64,000 bases of DNA, taken from NCBI GenBank assembly GCA_963748075.1, contig CAVVHQ010000024.1, positions 1-64,000 on the forward strand, in the 5' to 3' direction. A program made the position numbers and the translations under genes. Position 1 is the stretch's first letter. Every line of letters begins with the position of its first letter. Of this stretch, positions 53,696 through 62,035 are shown piece after piece. Origin of the DNA: VRUE01 sp963748075. GTDB taxonomy: Bacteria > Actinomycetota > Thermoleophilia > Solirubrobacterales > 70-9. The notes beneath the pieces are model-generated. The model did not search any database. It saw nothing but the letters and a program-made list of their open reading frames with translations, and had not been told where the DNA came from.

Positions 53696-54136
53696 CTAGC
53701 GCAGCACGCGCAGGCCGGCGTGTTTGCGCTGCGCGCGACGGTGGCGGGCGGCGGCCAGCCAGACGAGCGCGAGCACGACCAGCAAGGTGACGACGGGGAG
53801 CAACAGCGCCGCCGCAACCACGACCAGCGCGACGAGCGAGACCAGGAAGCCGAGCGCCCCGCTGCCTCCGCCGCCCTCCTGGCGGCGACCGGCGCCGCTG
53901 ACCACGTCGCTGATCACCAGGCAGGCGACGACCGCTCCAACCAGGCAGAACAGCGCTCCGAGCAGGTTGTTGATGTCCGCGGCGCCGGAGAGCAGGAATC
54001 CGACCACGAGCCCGATCACCGCGGCGAGCAGGGTCATCCGGCCGCGCGCCGATCCGCGCGTCCCGGTAGTGCCCGCAAGCATCCCGATCGCGATGCCGAT
54101 GCCGAGCTCGAGTCCGGCTCCTTCGAGGAAGCTCAC
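53696..54136 (-). CDS. Small integral membrane protein
   Basis: 146 residues (GTG 54136; an ATG at 54157 would add seven). Four hydrophobic helices with a Gly/Ser-rich loop (GAGRRQEGGGGSGALG) between the second and third pairs. No conserved motif. The C-terminus is arginine-rich and cytoplasmic by the positive-inside rule. Downstream of it on the same strand lies the phosphodiesterase. Function unknown. Confidence 0.72.
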   Translation of the reverse strand: MSFLEGAGLELGIGIAIGMLAGTTGTRGSARGRMTLLAAVIGLVVGFLLSGAADINNLLGALFCLVGAVVACLVISDVVSGAGRRQEGGGGSGALGFLVSLVALVVVAAALLLPVVTLLVVLALVWLAAARHRRAQRKHAGLRVLR

Positions 54137-54159
54137 GACGGAAAACCTACACTCCATGG

Positions 54160-55569
54160 ATGCCCGAGACGCCCCACCGCCGCCGCGCCCATATCCGGAC
54201 CCGCGATCTGGAGCGCTACGCGGGTCTCTTCGCCGAGCGGACCGGAGTGATGCGATCCTCGGCGATGCGCGACCTGATGGCGATCACCGCGCGGCCGGAG
54301 GTGATCTCGCTGGCCGGCGGCCTGCCCGACACCTCGACCTTCCCGGCGGGCACCTTCGCCGCCCAGATGACCCGGATCGCGCAGGAGTCCACCGCCGAAG
54401 CGCTGCAGTACGGGCCGACCGAGGGCTTCGCCGAGACGGTCGACTGCATCCTCGAGGTGATGGGCGCCGAGGGAATGCTGCCCGATCCGGACGACGTGAT
54501 CGTCACCACCGGCGGCCAGCAGGCGATCGACCTGATCTGCAAGACGCTGGTCGACCCAGGCGACGTGGTCGTCTGCGAGGCCCCCACCTACCCCGGCGCG
54601 GTGCCGGTCTTCTGCAGCTACCAGGCCGACGTCGTGCAGATCGAGTGCGACGACGACGGGATGAGGATCGAGGACCTGGAAGGAGTGCTGGAGCGCCTCG
54701 ACGGCGAAGACCGGCGGCCCAAATTCGTCTACTCGGTGCCGACCTTCCAGAACCCGGCCGGGGTCACACTCTCGCTGGAGCGCCGGCAGCGGCTGGTCGA
54801 GCTGGCACGGCAGCGCGAGCTGCTGGTCGTCGAGGACAACCCCTACGGCCTGCTGCGCTTCGCCGGCGAGCCGCTGCCGCCCCTCTACCAGCTCGACGGC
54901 GGCGACTTCGTGATCTACGTCGGCACCCTGTCGAAGATCCTCTCGCCCGGGATCCGACTGGGCTGGGCGGTGGCGCCGCCGCCGATCATGGAGAAGATCG
55001 TGCTCGGCAAGCAGGCGGCCGACCTCTGCACCTCGACCCTCACCCAGCACTTCGTCCGCGAGTACTTCGCCGAAGGCCGCTGGCGCGAGTACGTCGACAG
55101 CCTGGTCGAGATCTACCGCCGGCGGCGCGACACGATGGTCGAGTCGCTGCGCGAGCACTTCCCCGCCCAGGCGAGCTGGACCGAGCCGCAGGGCGGCCTG
55201 TTCATCTGGGCGACCCTGCCCGACTACATCGACACCGGCGACCTGCTGGCCAAGGCGCTGCGCGAGGACGTCGCCTTCGTCCCCGGCCAGGCCGCCTACG
55301 TCGACGAGAGCCGCGGCCGCAGCTCGATGCGGCTCAACTTCTCCGGGGTCGGCGAGGAGGAGATCCGCGAGGGCGTGCGCCGGATCGGCAAGGCGGTGGC
55401 CGAGCAGGTCGACCTCTACAGCACCCTGACCGGGGAGCACCGCAGGTGCCCGCAGGCGAAGCCGAGGACACGGCGGATTGCTTCAGGATCGAGTCCGCCG
55501 CCGTCACAGTCGATCCGCGCGTGCGACGACGTGCTCCCCTTCCGCAGGTCCGGCGAGGGGTCGGCTTGA
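54160..55569 (+). CDS. PLP-dependent aminotransferase (class I/II, LysN/2-aminoadipate type)
   Basis: 469 residues, including a C-terminal extension of about 45 residues that looks low in structure. Motifs: SLAGGLPDTSTFPAG, TTGGQQAIDLICKTLVDPGD, PTFQNPAGVTLS, VEDNPYGLLRF, PLP-binding Lys in TLSKILSPGIRLGW and SMRLNFSG. Relatives transaminate 2-aminoadipate or aromatic amino acids; the exact substrate is not deducible. The extension overlaps the ddl start (TTGA), so a one-base change near the end could have extended it. Confidence 0.9.
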   Translation: MPETPHRRRAHIRTRDLERYAGLFAERTGVMRSSAMRDLMAITARPEVISLAGGLPDTSTFPAGTFAAQMTRIAQESTAEALQYGPTEGFAETVDCILEVMGAEGMLPDPDDVIVTTGGQQAIDLICKTLVDPGDVVVCEAPTYPGAVPVFCSYQADVVQIECDDDGMRIEDLEGVLERLDGEDRRPKFVYSVPTFQNPAGVTLSLERRQRLVELARQRELLVVEDNPYGLLRFAGEPLPPLYQLDGGDFVIYVGTLSKILSPGIRLGWAVAPPPIMEKIVLGKQAADLCTSTLTQHFVREYFAEGRWREYVDSLVEIYRRRRDTMVESLREHFPAQASWTEPQGGLFIWATLPDYIDTGDLLAKALREDVAFVPGQAAYVDESRGRSSMRLNFSGVGEEEIREGVRRIGKAVAEQVDLYSTLTGEHRRCPQAKPRTRRIASGSSPPPSQSIRACDDVLPFRRSGEGSA

Positions 55570-56540
55570 AGGTCGCGGTGCTGAAGGGGGGGCGGTCGCT
55601 GGAGCGCGGCGTCTCGCTGCGCTCGGGCGCGCGGGTCGAGGATGCGCTAAAGCGGCTCGGGCACGAGCCGCTGCCGATCGACGCCGGTGGCGACTTGGTC
55701 AAGCGGCTGCTTGCCGAGCGGCCCGACGTCGCCTTCGTCGCGATGCACGGGCCGGGCGGCGAGGACGGCACCGCGCAGGAGCTGCTGGAGATCCTCGGCG
55801 TCCCCTTCACCGGGCCCGGCGTCGCCGCCTGCGCCCGTTGCATGGACAAGGTGCTGGCCAAGCACGAGCTGCGCGAGGCCGGCGTCCCAACCCCCGACTG
55901 GTTCGCCTTCAACGAGACCGCCTTCCGCGAGCTGGGCGCCGGCGACGCGCTCGGCGACCTCGAGGAGCGGCTCGGCTTCCCCCTCGTCGTCAAGCCGAGC
56001 CGCGGCGGCTCGGCGCTCGGAGTGAAGTTCGCCGCGAGCTCGCCCGAGGTGCCCGAGGCGCTGGTCTCCGCCTTCAGCTACGACGACCGGGTGCTGCTGG
56101 AGCGCTTCGTCGAGGGGCGCGAGCTGGCGGTCAGCGTGCTCGGCTCCGAGCCCTTGCCGGTGGTCGAGGCGATCCCGACCGGGGGCGACCGCTACGACTT
56201 CGAGGCACGCTACGAGATCGGTCGCACCGAGTTCGTCTGCCCGGCCGAGCTCGGCGAAGCCGAGGCGGCGGCGGTGACCGCGGCGGCGCTCGCCGCCTAC
56301 GAGGCGCTCGGCTGCGCGGGCTTCTCCCGGGTCGACCTGATCCTCGCCGCCGACGGGCCGCAGGTGCTCGAGGTCAACGCGATCCCCGGCCTCACCGACA
56401 CCAGCCTCCTCCCCCAGGCCGCGGAGGCAGCGGGGATGTCCTTCGAGGAGCTGGTCGAGCGCATCCTCGACCTGGCGCTAGACGAGCCCATGCCGGCGCA
56501 TCTCGGGGTCCTCAGTCGCGGGTCTCGCTCACGCACCTGA
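55566..56540 (+). CDS. ddl: D-alanine-D-alanine ligase
   Basis: 324 residues from TTG 55566. ATP-grasp fold: GGRSLERGVSLRSG, VAMHGPGGEDGTAQELLEILGVPFTGPG, VVKPSRGGSALGV, LLERFVEGRELAVSVLG and VLEVNAIPGLTDTSLLP, which holds the Mg ligands. It makes the D-Ala-D-Ala dipeptide for peptidoglycan. The TTG overlaps the preceding TGA (TTGA). ARYEIGRTEFVCPA matches the ω-loop region. It is close to normal length. Confidence 0.94.
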   Translation: MKVAVLKGGRSLERGVSLRSGARVEDALKRLGHEPLPIDAGGDLVKRLLAERPDVAFVAMHGPGGEDGTAQELLEILGVPFTGPGVAACARCMDKVLAKHELREAGVPTPDWFAFNETAFRELGAGDALGDLEERLGFPLVVKPSRGGSALGVKFAASSPEVPEALVSAFSYDDRVLLERFVEGRELAVSVLGSEPLPVVEAIPTGGDRYDFEARYEIGRTEFVCPAELGEAEAAAVTAAALAAYEALGCAGFSRVDLILAADGPQVLEVNAIPGLTDTSLLPQAAEAAGMSFEELVERILDLALDEPMPAHLGVLSRGSRSRT

Positions 56541-56587
56541 GTGCGCTCGCTACGCCCCGCTCCCTGCGTCCCCCGACCTGCTTGGCC
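56540..56587. repeat. Second copy of dispersed intergenic repeat
   Basis: AGTGCGCTC...CTCCCTGCGTCCCCCGACCTGCTTGGCC resembles 42429-42474. Both copies lie between stop codons of convergent gene pairs. No strong inverted repeat surrounds this copy. Confidence 0.45.
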
Positions 56588-56600
56588 TGGGCTCGTCTAG

Positions 56601-57083
56601 TCAGGAGTCCCCTTGCGCAAAATCTTCGGGGGTGACCTCGTCGAGGAACTCTTTGAACTTGTCGACGACCTCCTCGGTGTCCTCGACCTCGTGCTCGAAC
56701 TCGATCGCCGACTCCTCGATCACCTCCTCGGCAGCGAAGATCGGCGCCGAGACGCGCACCGCCAGCGCGAGGGCGTCGGAGGGGCGCGAGTCGATCTCCA
56801 TCTCCGAGCCGTTTATCGAGACGGTGATCGAGGCGTAGAAGGTGTTGTCGCGCAGCTCGGTGACGGAGACCCGCTCGCACTTGGCGTCGAGCTGCTCGAG
56901 CACGTCGGAGAGCAGATCGTGGGTCATCGGCCGCGGCGTCGAGGCGCCCTGCAGCTTCATCAGGATCGCCGCCGCCTCGGGGTGCCCGATCCAGATCGGC
57001 AGGAACCGGTTGCCGTCAACCGTCTTCAGCAAGACGATCGGCTGCTTGCCGACCATGTCGAAGCTGACCCCGTAGATCTGCAT
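56601..57083 (-). CDS. Bifunctional nuclease family protein (DUF151)
   Basis: 160 residues from ATG 57083 (a TTG three codons upstream is possible). MQIYGVSFDMVGKQPIVLLKT, LPIWIGHPEAAAI, RPMTHDLL and EIDSRPSDALALAVRVSAPIF are the hallmark segments of the BFN domain (residues 1-130), followed by an acidic tail. Members have been reported to cleave RNA and DNA in plants and bacteria; the cell role here is unknown. Confidence 0.9.
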   Translation of the reverse strand: MQIYGVSFDMVGKQPIVLLKTVDGNRFLPIWIGHPEAAAILMKLQGASTPRPMTHDLLSDVLEQLDAKCERVSVTELRDNTFYASITVSINGSEMEIDSRPSDALALAVRVSAPIFAAEEVIEESAIEFEHEVEDTEEVVDKFKEFLDEVTPEDFAQGDS

Positions 57084-57276
57084 CTGCTGCAAAATTCGCT
57101 CCGCGCCGAGGTGGACCGCCCATTATAGGTCGGGCCTGCGGTCTATTCGAGGCGCCCGATCGACTCCTCGGCACGCTGGCCAAGTGACCCTTCTGTCCAG
57201 TCGTCCGCAGGGCTCTCTAGCCTCGCGGACGGAGGTCGATGGTGGGTCGCATGAGAATCGTCTCGACGCCGCTGCG

Positions 57277-57588
57277 AGCGGCGATGCGAGCGAACCGAAC
57301 CTCGTGGCGACCCCCGTCGACGTCCACAAGCTGCCGCTGGGCGACGACATGTACACGACCAATGCGCCGAAGCGGGAACCGTCCGACCCGGCCTATGAAT
57401 ACGACCGCAATCCCAACTCGATCTCCGAATACGGGCTGCAGGGCGCGCTCTCCGCCAATCCGAAGCGGAACAGCAAGCCAAGCTGCGTGGGAGGCACGAT
57501 CGGCGTGATGAAGAACGGCGTCCCGCTGTTCAGCGCCTTCGATGCAGGCGGCCGCGACGCGATCGCGACCGACCGGGGCCGGGCCGCC
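57277..57588 (+). pseudogene. YHYH-domain protein fragment
   Basis: The frame contains DPAYEYDRNPNSISEYGLQG, SKPSCVGGTIGVMKNGVPLF and AFDAGGRDAIATD, resembling the middle of YHYH-domain proteins, but the N-terminal part is shortened and the YHYH motif itself is missing. It stops making sense 12 bp before the tRNA fragment at 57600. It was probably cut by insertion of element 2 or an earlier element. Confidence 0.6.
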
Positions 57589-57599
57589 CTGACCTCGAG

Positions 57600-57641
<42 letters not shown>

Positions 57642-58245
57642 AGACTGTCGAGGTCCCGCCGGAAATGGCTTGGTAGCTAGGGTTCCTGCAAAACGGCGAT
57701 TTTTGCGAAAGTCGCCAGGGGACAAGAGGGGACATCGGCGGTCGATTCTGTTCCCACCTCTGTTCCCACCCAAGCGGGCCAAAGACGAGCCGCCAAGCGC
57801 CTGAAAGGCTGCTCCACAACCGCCTCTCGGAGCCTCGGCGCACCCCCGACTTTACACGGCTTCGCCCCCAGCCTCGCGCCTCGCTCGGCTTCCGCCCAGC
57901 CCACCAGCGCCATCCTGTCTCACCTCACCCAGCCCTCCGACCCAAACCTCAAATCTCTCGGAGCCTTCCCTCGCCCCGCTCTCGCTCGTCTCCTCGCCTT
58001 TCCTCTGCAACCTCCGCCTCAACTGCCATGCCCTCCCGACAACCGCCACCGCTCCGGTCCCTCAGCGCAGTACTTCCGCCGTCCCGGTCCCTCGCCCGTC
58101 CCTCCGATCTGACCACATGCGTGAACATCGTGAAGGTATGTGGTCAGATCGGAGGGACGGGCTCTGCCGCTCTCCAAGGCGGAAGTGCTGCGCCCGCCTC
58201 GCTCGCAGCTTCGTTCGCAGCCCCGCTGCTCAGTAGGAAGCCGAC
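57642..58245. other. Gene-free stretch with pyrimidine-rich DNA
   Basis: 604 bp right of the tRNA fragment. 57695-57715 can form a GGCGA/TCGCC hairpin, and GGGGACAAGAGGGGACA plus two TGTTCCCACC copies follow, possibly arm-type integrase sites. 57850-58115 is strongly pyrimidine-rich on the plus strand. A long inverted repeat lies at 58064-58196. No gene is supported. Confidence 0.45.
58064..58196. repeat. Long inverted repeat
   Basis: 58094-58118 and 58138-58162 are perfect 25-bp inverted copies with a 19-nt spacer. The similarity continues imperfectly outward (GCAGTACTTCCGCC at about 58067-58080 against GGCGGAAGTGCTGC at 58179-58192). The unit is about 55-60 bp in inverted orientation. It could be a cruciform, a strong terminator for the DUF2442 operon or a MITE remnant. 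Confidence 0.7.
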
Positions 58246-58518
58246 TCAGGCTGCCACGACATCGGCTGGCCAGGTGCCAGATCGCACGCGCTCGTAGAGC
58301 GTGTCGGGGGCGAGGTCTGCGCCGCCCGGCCAAGCCACGGTGCCCTCCGCGACGTGGACCTCGCGGAAACCCTCTGGAGTCCGCGCGCGCTCGAAGACCG
58401 GCCCGCGCATACGGTCGAGCACGTCAACCTCGCCTCTCAGGCCATTAGCGAACGTCAACTTGAGCACGCCGTGACCGGCGACCTCCACAGCGGTGATGTC
58501 GTAGTCGGGAACGTTCAT
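58246..58518 (-). CDS. DUF2442 family protein
   Basis: 90 residues: DYDITAVEVAGHGVLKLTFANGLRGEVDVLDRM and FREVHVAEGTVAWPGGADLAPDTLYERV match the DUF2442 pattern. It overlaps the DUF4160 gene (ATGA at 58515-58518). The two families are frequently neighbours and the pair has a toxin-antitoxin-like layout, but this role is not proven from sequence. Confidence 0.88.
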   Translation of the reverse strand: MNVPDYDITAVEVAGHGVLKLTFANGLRGEVDVLDRMRGPVFERARTPEGFREVHVAEGTVAWPGGADLAPDTLYERVRSGTWPADVVAA

Positions 58519-58775
58519 TGCAACGGCTCGATGGACTTGATTGTGCCACCTTCACGGGCAAGGCGCCAGTTCTCTTCGAGTTCTGCCTGATGAAGCTCGG
58601 CCCAAGCCAGAACAAAGCGGAGTTGGCGGCGCGGGAGACTGCTCTCAATCGGCTCCAAGGTGTCGATCCTGACTTTGGCGTGGCCATCGGCATGCTGAGC
58701 GTGGAAATGCGGGTACCCGTGATCGTTGTGGAACATCCTGATCGCGATCCCGAAAAAGCTGCTTATCCGAGGCAC
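58515..58775 (-). CDS. DUF4160 family protein
   Basis: 86 residues from GTG 58775: VPRISSFFGIAIRMFHNDHGYPHFHAQ is the diagnostic DUF4160 start, with the HxxHFH-like histidines (GYPHFHA). A longer frame upstream to 58856 adds unrelated residues. First gene of a two-gene unit with DUF2442. Function unknown; a toxin-antitoxin role is a guess from the arrangement. Confidence 0.88.
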   Translation of the reverse strand: MPRISSFFGIAIRMFHNDHGYPHFHAQHADGHAKVRIDTLEPIESSLPRRQLRFVLAWAELHQAELEENWRLAREGGTIKSIEPLQ

Positions 58776-59258
58776 AGCGCCGAGTCTTTCATTTCGAGTC
58801 GTCCCCCGTTGAGGGAGCGACGTGGTTGATTGTCTGCTTCGTTTCGGCCCATGCATAAATAAGCGCTCAGCAGGGGTTTTTCGCCCCCCTTATCGGTGGA
58901 TCGCCGCGTTCTGACGCCCCAATTTGCGGCTACGCCTCGAAGCCGAGCAGCCGTTCTCGCACCGCTGACCGCTGTGCTGCCTGGCCGACCTGACCGCCAA
59001 ACCGCGCCGGACGGCGAGACCGGAACCCCGAGCCGCAGGCTGGCGGCCCGAAGGGAGCCCCGGCGAAGCCGGGGCTTGCAGGGCTCGACGCCGGTGCCAC
59101 AATCCGAGCGGGAAGGCCAGGTGCCCTCCGTCGATCTTGAGCGCGCCCCCTGCCCACCCCGGCTGGGTGTGGTGGGACAGGATGGCGCTGGTGGTCTTGG
59201 GGCCTTTCTGGGAGAGGCGCGAGGCGTTGAGGGCGGGACGAGGGGTGGTGCGAACTCA
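58776..59258. other. Gene-free stretch with a strong hairpin
   Basis: 483 bp between the DUF4160 start and the end of the regulator operon. AGCCCCGGC-GAA-GCCGGGGCT at 59056-59076 is a perfect 9-bp stem, a possible terminator for the operon arriving from the right. No supported gene. Confidence 0.45.
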
Positions 59259-59765
59259 TCACGGTCCTTCGTCGCTGGCCACGTCCCCCTCCCACAGCCG
59301 GTAGCCGACCGTGTGGCAGTTGACGATGAAGCCCTCGGCCCCGGCTTCGCGCAGCTTGCAGCGGGCGCGGCTGGCGTGAGAATCGAGGGTGCGGACAGCG
59401 CCGCCCCTGCGTCCCCAGATTTCCCGCAGCAACTCCGGCTTGGTGAAAACGCGGTCGGGTTCGGTGGCGAGCAGCGCGATCAGTTCGAACTCATGCGCGG
59501 CAAGGCGGACCTCCTCACCGCGAACCAAGACTCGGCGAGCGGCAGGATCGACCGTCAGCGGGCCAAGCGTGACCGGCTCCTCGGCATCCGGGGTGGCAGT
59601 CTCGAAGATCGTGCCGTCGATGTGGCCCCGGCAGAGCAGCCGCCAGTCCTCGCCCTCGGCCAGCCTCACCTTGACCTGCCAGTTGCCGCAGTCGCTCAGG
59701 CGCAGCTCCACCTCGCCGTCGCCGATGCCGATTGCGGCGCTGCTGAACCGCCCAGGGACCAGCAT
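59259..59765 (-). CDS. Winged-helix (OmpR/PhoB-type) protein without receiver
   Basis: 168 residues from ATG 59765. The N-terminal about 70 residues (MLVPGRFSSAAIGIGDGEVEL) have no recognised domain. The C-terminal effector domain, about 75-162, reads VTLGPLTVDPAARRVLVRGE, LAAHEFELIALLATEPDRVFTKPELLREIWG, LDSHASRARCKL and VNCHTVGYRLW, a full Trans_reg_C fold. There is no phosphoacceptor domain. Third gene of a coupled operon. Confidence 0.85.
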   Translation of the reverse strand: MLVPGRFSSAAIGIGDGEVELRLSDCGNWQVKVRLAEGEDWRLLCRGHIDGTIFETATPDAEEPVTLGPLTVDPAARRVLVRGEEVRLAAHEFELIALLATEPDRVFTKPELLREIWGRRGGAVRTLDSHASRARCKLREAGAEGFIVNCHTVGYRLWEGDVASDEGP

Positions 59766-60010
59766 CAGCAGCCCCCCAGCAGTCGCTTGACGTGGACCGC
59801 CGCTCGGCTCGGCTGGACCAGGAATCCATCGCTGAACACCAAGCCCTCGTTGTCGAGGTCGCGCAGGGCATGGGCGAGCGCGAGCCCTCCGGTCAGGGTG
59901 CGGGGGTTCGCCAGCACCCGGCCCGCCAACGCCGGAAGCGTCAGCAGGGCCGGATGCTCGCGCAGGACGAGCGCCAGAACGATGCGCTGCATCAGCAGCT
60001 CGCCGCTCAA
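59765..60010 (-). CDS. Small helical protein of regulator operon
   Basis: 81 residues: MQRIVLALVLREHPALLTLPALAGRVLANPRTLTGGLALAHALRDLDNEGLVFSDGFLVQPSRAAVHVKRLLGG. The arrangement of helices with a final β-hairpin (GLVFSDGFLVQPS) suggests a small winged helix. Coupled to both neighbours (ATGA with the gene before, TGATG with the one after). Function unknown. Confidence 0.72.
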   Translation of the reverse strand: MSGELLMQRIVLALVLREHPALLTLPALAGRVLANPRTLTGGLALAHALRDLDNEGLVFSDGFLVQPSRAAVHVKRLLGGC

Positions 60011-60360
60011 TTGCGCGACCCTCCCAGCGCGTCGAGCAGGGCGTGCAGGGCGTCGTGGTTGGCGGCGACCTCCCGGTAGTTGCTCTCCTCGTCGTGGTCG
60101 GCGGTCGCGGCCTCAACGGCGGCACGGGCGGCCTCGTCGGGAAGCACGATCTGGCGCGTCGTCAGCGCCACCAGCAGGCGCTCGAACGCCTGGGCTTCCT
60201 GGCGTGCTCTGTCGGGGTGCTGCAAGCGCTCGGGGGCCTTCAGGTCTTCCCGCGCGCCGTGCAGCCAGTCGTTCAGACAGGAGCGCAGGATCGGGACGTG
60301 CCTTTCGGGCAGGTTGAGGGCAGCGAGGGAACCGCCGCCCGTAGGGTTGTCGCAGGGCAT
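60007..60360 (-). CDS. Small NPTGGG-motif protein of element 2
   Basis: 117 residues starting MPCDNPTGGGSLAALNLPER, then helical and charged (LRSCLNDWLHGAREDLKAPERL, FERLLVALTTRQIVLPDEAA, NYREVAANHDALHALLDALG). Apart from the head and a general helical pattern it is not closely like the NPTGGG protein at 24024, yet the nucleotides over the start (ACCCTACGGG.GGCGG) and the whole leader are. First gene of the regulator operon. Function unknown. Confidence 0.75.
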   Translation of the reverse strand: MPCDNPTGGGSLAALNLPERHVPILRSCLNDWLHGAREDLKAPERLQHPDRARQEAQAFERLLVALTTRQIVLPDEAARAAVEAATADHDEESNYREVAANHDALHALLDALGGSRN

Positions 60361-60523
60361 GGGAGCTTGACCTCCTGTGTCTCAGGCGGCCCGTTCGCGC
60401 CACAACGCGGCGGGTCGCCGCTTCTTGGAGCCAGTAGCCAGCTACCGTTCCCGCTGCGGTCGGACCTTGGAGACTTGGCCGACCGCCACGGGGCCGGTGT
60501 TCACAGCACGCGGCCCCACTTAT
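60361..60523 (-). promoter_or_regulatory. Conserved structured leader (copy B)
   Basis: The reverse complement of this region aligns almost throughout with 23855-24023. Hairpins: GGGGCCG/CGGCCCC (60490-60517), GTAG-CTGG-CTAC (60434-60445) and GCGGCG-ACC-CGCCGC (60407-60421). In the second hairpin the bases differ from copy A but still pair. It also forms part of the divergent region with the XRE gene at 60563. Confidence 0.6.
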
Positions 60524-60562
60524 GTTTGAGTCCGAAGGCTAGCAGTTCCGTCGATACATATC

Positions 60563-60802
60563 GTGACGCGCGAGACTCCCCATCCACAACCGGCGCTCGG
60601 CAAGGCGATCCGCGAGCTTCGCGAAAAGCGGGGGCTCAGCCTGCGGACCTTCGCGCCGAAAGCTGGGGTGACGTTCAACACCCTGTCGCTGATCGAGCGA
60701 GGCGAAGCCAACCCGACCTGGGAGACCGTCAAGGGGATCGCGGCGGGGCTCGGCGTGCCGGTCTCAGCGCTGGCGAAGGCGGCGGAGAAGTTGGAGGGGT
60801 AG
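60563..60802 (+). CDS. XRE family transcriptional regulator
   Basis: 79 residues. HTH at about 12-68: LGKAIRELREKRGLSLRTFAPKAGVTFNTLSLIERGEANPTWETVKGIAAGLGVPVSALA. It is divergent from the NPTGGG operon and 24 bp before the AlbA-like gene. It probably controls both. The start is GTG 60563. Confidence 0.9.
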   Translation: MTRETPHPQPALGKAIRELREKRGLSLRTFAPKAGVTFNTLSLIERGEANPTWETVKGIAAGLGVPVSALAKAAEKLEG

Positions 60803-60826
60803 GCAGACCGCAGTAGGTTTGACTCC

Positions 60827-62035
60827 ATGCGCGGTGCGAGCTTTCGAGACCTGGCAGGAGCCGATGTTGAAGTCGGGGACGTAGAAAGGATGCTCGCCTT
60901 GGATGAGACCCTGTTCGTTGAGCACAAGGGCGCAGAACCCGAATATCCGCTCGCCAAGGCCATCGCTTCGTTCGCCAACCAGCTAGGCGGCTGGGTCGTC
61001 CTCAACACGAAGGACGGCAAGCCACTAGGGCCGCTGCCCGAGTGGGTCGCTAAGGCCGCTTCGCCGGTGGACGCTGTGCGCGACCGGCTGAACCCCCACG
61101 TCGATCCGATGCCGCCGTTCGAGGCCCGAGCCTTCGACCTCGGCAACGACCAAGCTGTGCTGCTCGTCCGAGTGTACGAGTCGGCCGACACGCCGCACAT
61201 CCTGAGTGACGGGGCGATCTATATCCGGGGAGTCGCACAGGACAAGCGCCCTGACCCGATTTACCGCCCTGTGCCAATCGAGAATCAGCAAGCTCTCCGA
61301 GCGCTAGTTGAACGGGGCGAGCGAAGCCGAGCCCGAATCGCCGACCTACTCAAGCCGCGTCGCGATCTGCCGCTCGCCAATAGCGGTCTCGGCATTATCT
61401 TCGACAGAACCGGCGAGGGCCTGGTACCCCACGCGCCCGGCCCGATCATGTGCGCGCGTCTCGCCCCTCACACGCTCACGGGTAGGTTCCAAGGATGGGC
61501 GCGCAGCGCTGCCGCACTCGCACTCGGCAAAGCCGCCATCAGCAAGCTCACTGGCTCCGACCTGTGCGAGGTCAACCCGCACTCGCAAGGCTTTTATCTG
61601 CAGGAGGGAATGAGCGGCGACAAGGCTCCGAGAACTGAGCGCGGGGTGAGCCTGGCTGGTATTGCCCGTCTGGCGGTCGATGCGATTGGGCTAACGGGCG
61701 CTTCGACTTCGTTCCGCCAACAAAACGGCGATGATTGGTGCCCGCCGCTCACGGTCAACGGATTCGCAGAGCTTTATGTCGCGCCGCTTCTCGCCGCTCC
61801 TGCGAGCGTCTTAGAAGACGGCGCGATCCTCGGGCGCGTCACCTGCCACCTGTGGTTTTACGGGATGGGCAACCTGCTGCGAATCGAGGACGAGAGCAAG
61901 ATGTTGCGCCAGCCGGGGCAGGTTCCTTTCGAGGGCGAGATCACCTTGCCGACCCAGGATGGCGAGATCGACCGTGTGGCGGCAGAAGCGGCGCGGGCCT
62001 TCGGACGGGAAGGCGGCCTGTCCACTTTCGAGTAG
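60827..62035 (+). CDS. AlbA_2/Schlafen-like domain protein
   Basis: 402 residues. About residues 15-135 resemble the AlbA_2 (Schlafen AlbA) putative nucleic-acid-binding domain: LDETLFVEHKGAEPEYPLAKAIASFANQLGGWVVLNTKDG, VLLVRVYESADTPHILSDGAIYIRGVAQDKR. The C-terminal 260 residues have no recognised fold. Proteins of this type occur in islands and in defence contexts, where some cleave RNA. Its place behind an XRE regulator in an integrated element fits regulated cargo. Catalytic residues are not certain. Confidence 0.75.
   Translation: MRGASFRDLAGADVEVGDVERMLALDETLFVEHKGAEPEYPLAKAIASFANQLGGWVVLNTKDGKPLGPLPEWVAKAASPVDAVRDRLNPHVDPMPPFEARAFDLGNDQAVLLVRVYESADTPHILSDGAIYIRGVAQDKRPDPIYRPVPIENQQALRALVERGERSRARIADLLKPRRDLPLANSGLGIIFDRTGEGLVPHAPGPIMCARLAPHTLTGRFQGWARSAAALALGKAAISKLTGSDLCEVNPHSQGFYLQEGMSGDKAPRTERGVSLAGIARLAVDAIGLTGASTSFRQQNGDDWCPPLTVNGFAELYVAPLLAAPASVLEDGAILGRVTCHLWFYGMGNLLRIEDESKMLRQPGQVPFEGEITLPTQDGEIDRVAAEAARAFGREGGLSTFE

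Noticed and set aside
53724..55565. N-terminal extension of the ddl frame by about 600 codons
   Set aside because: It runs through the aminotransferase gene in the wrong frame; the Ddl fold begins at TTG 55566.
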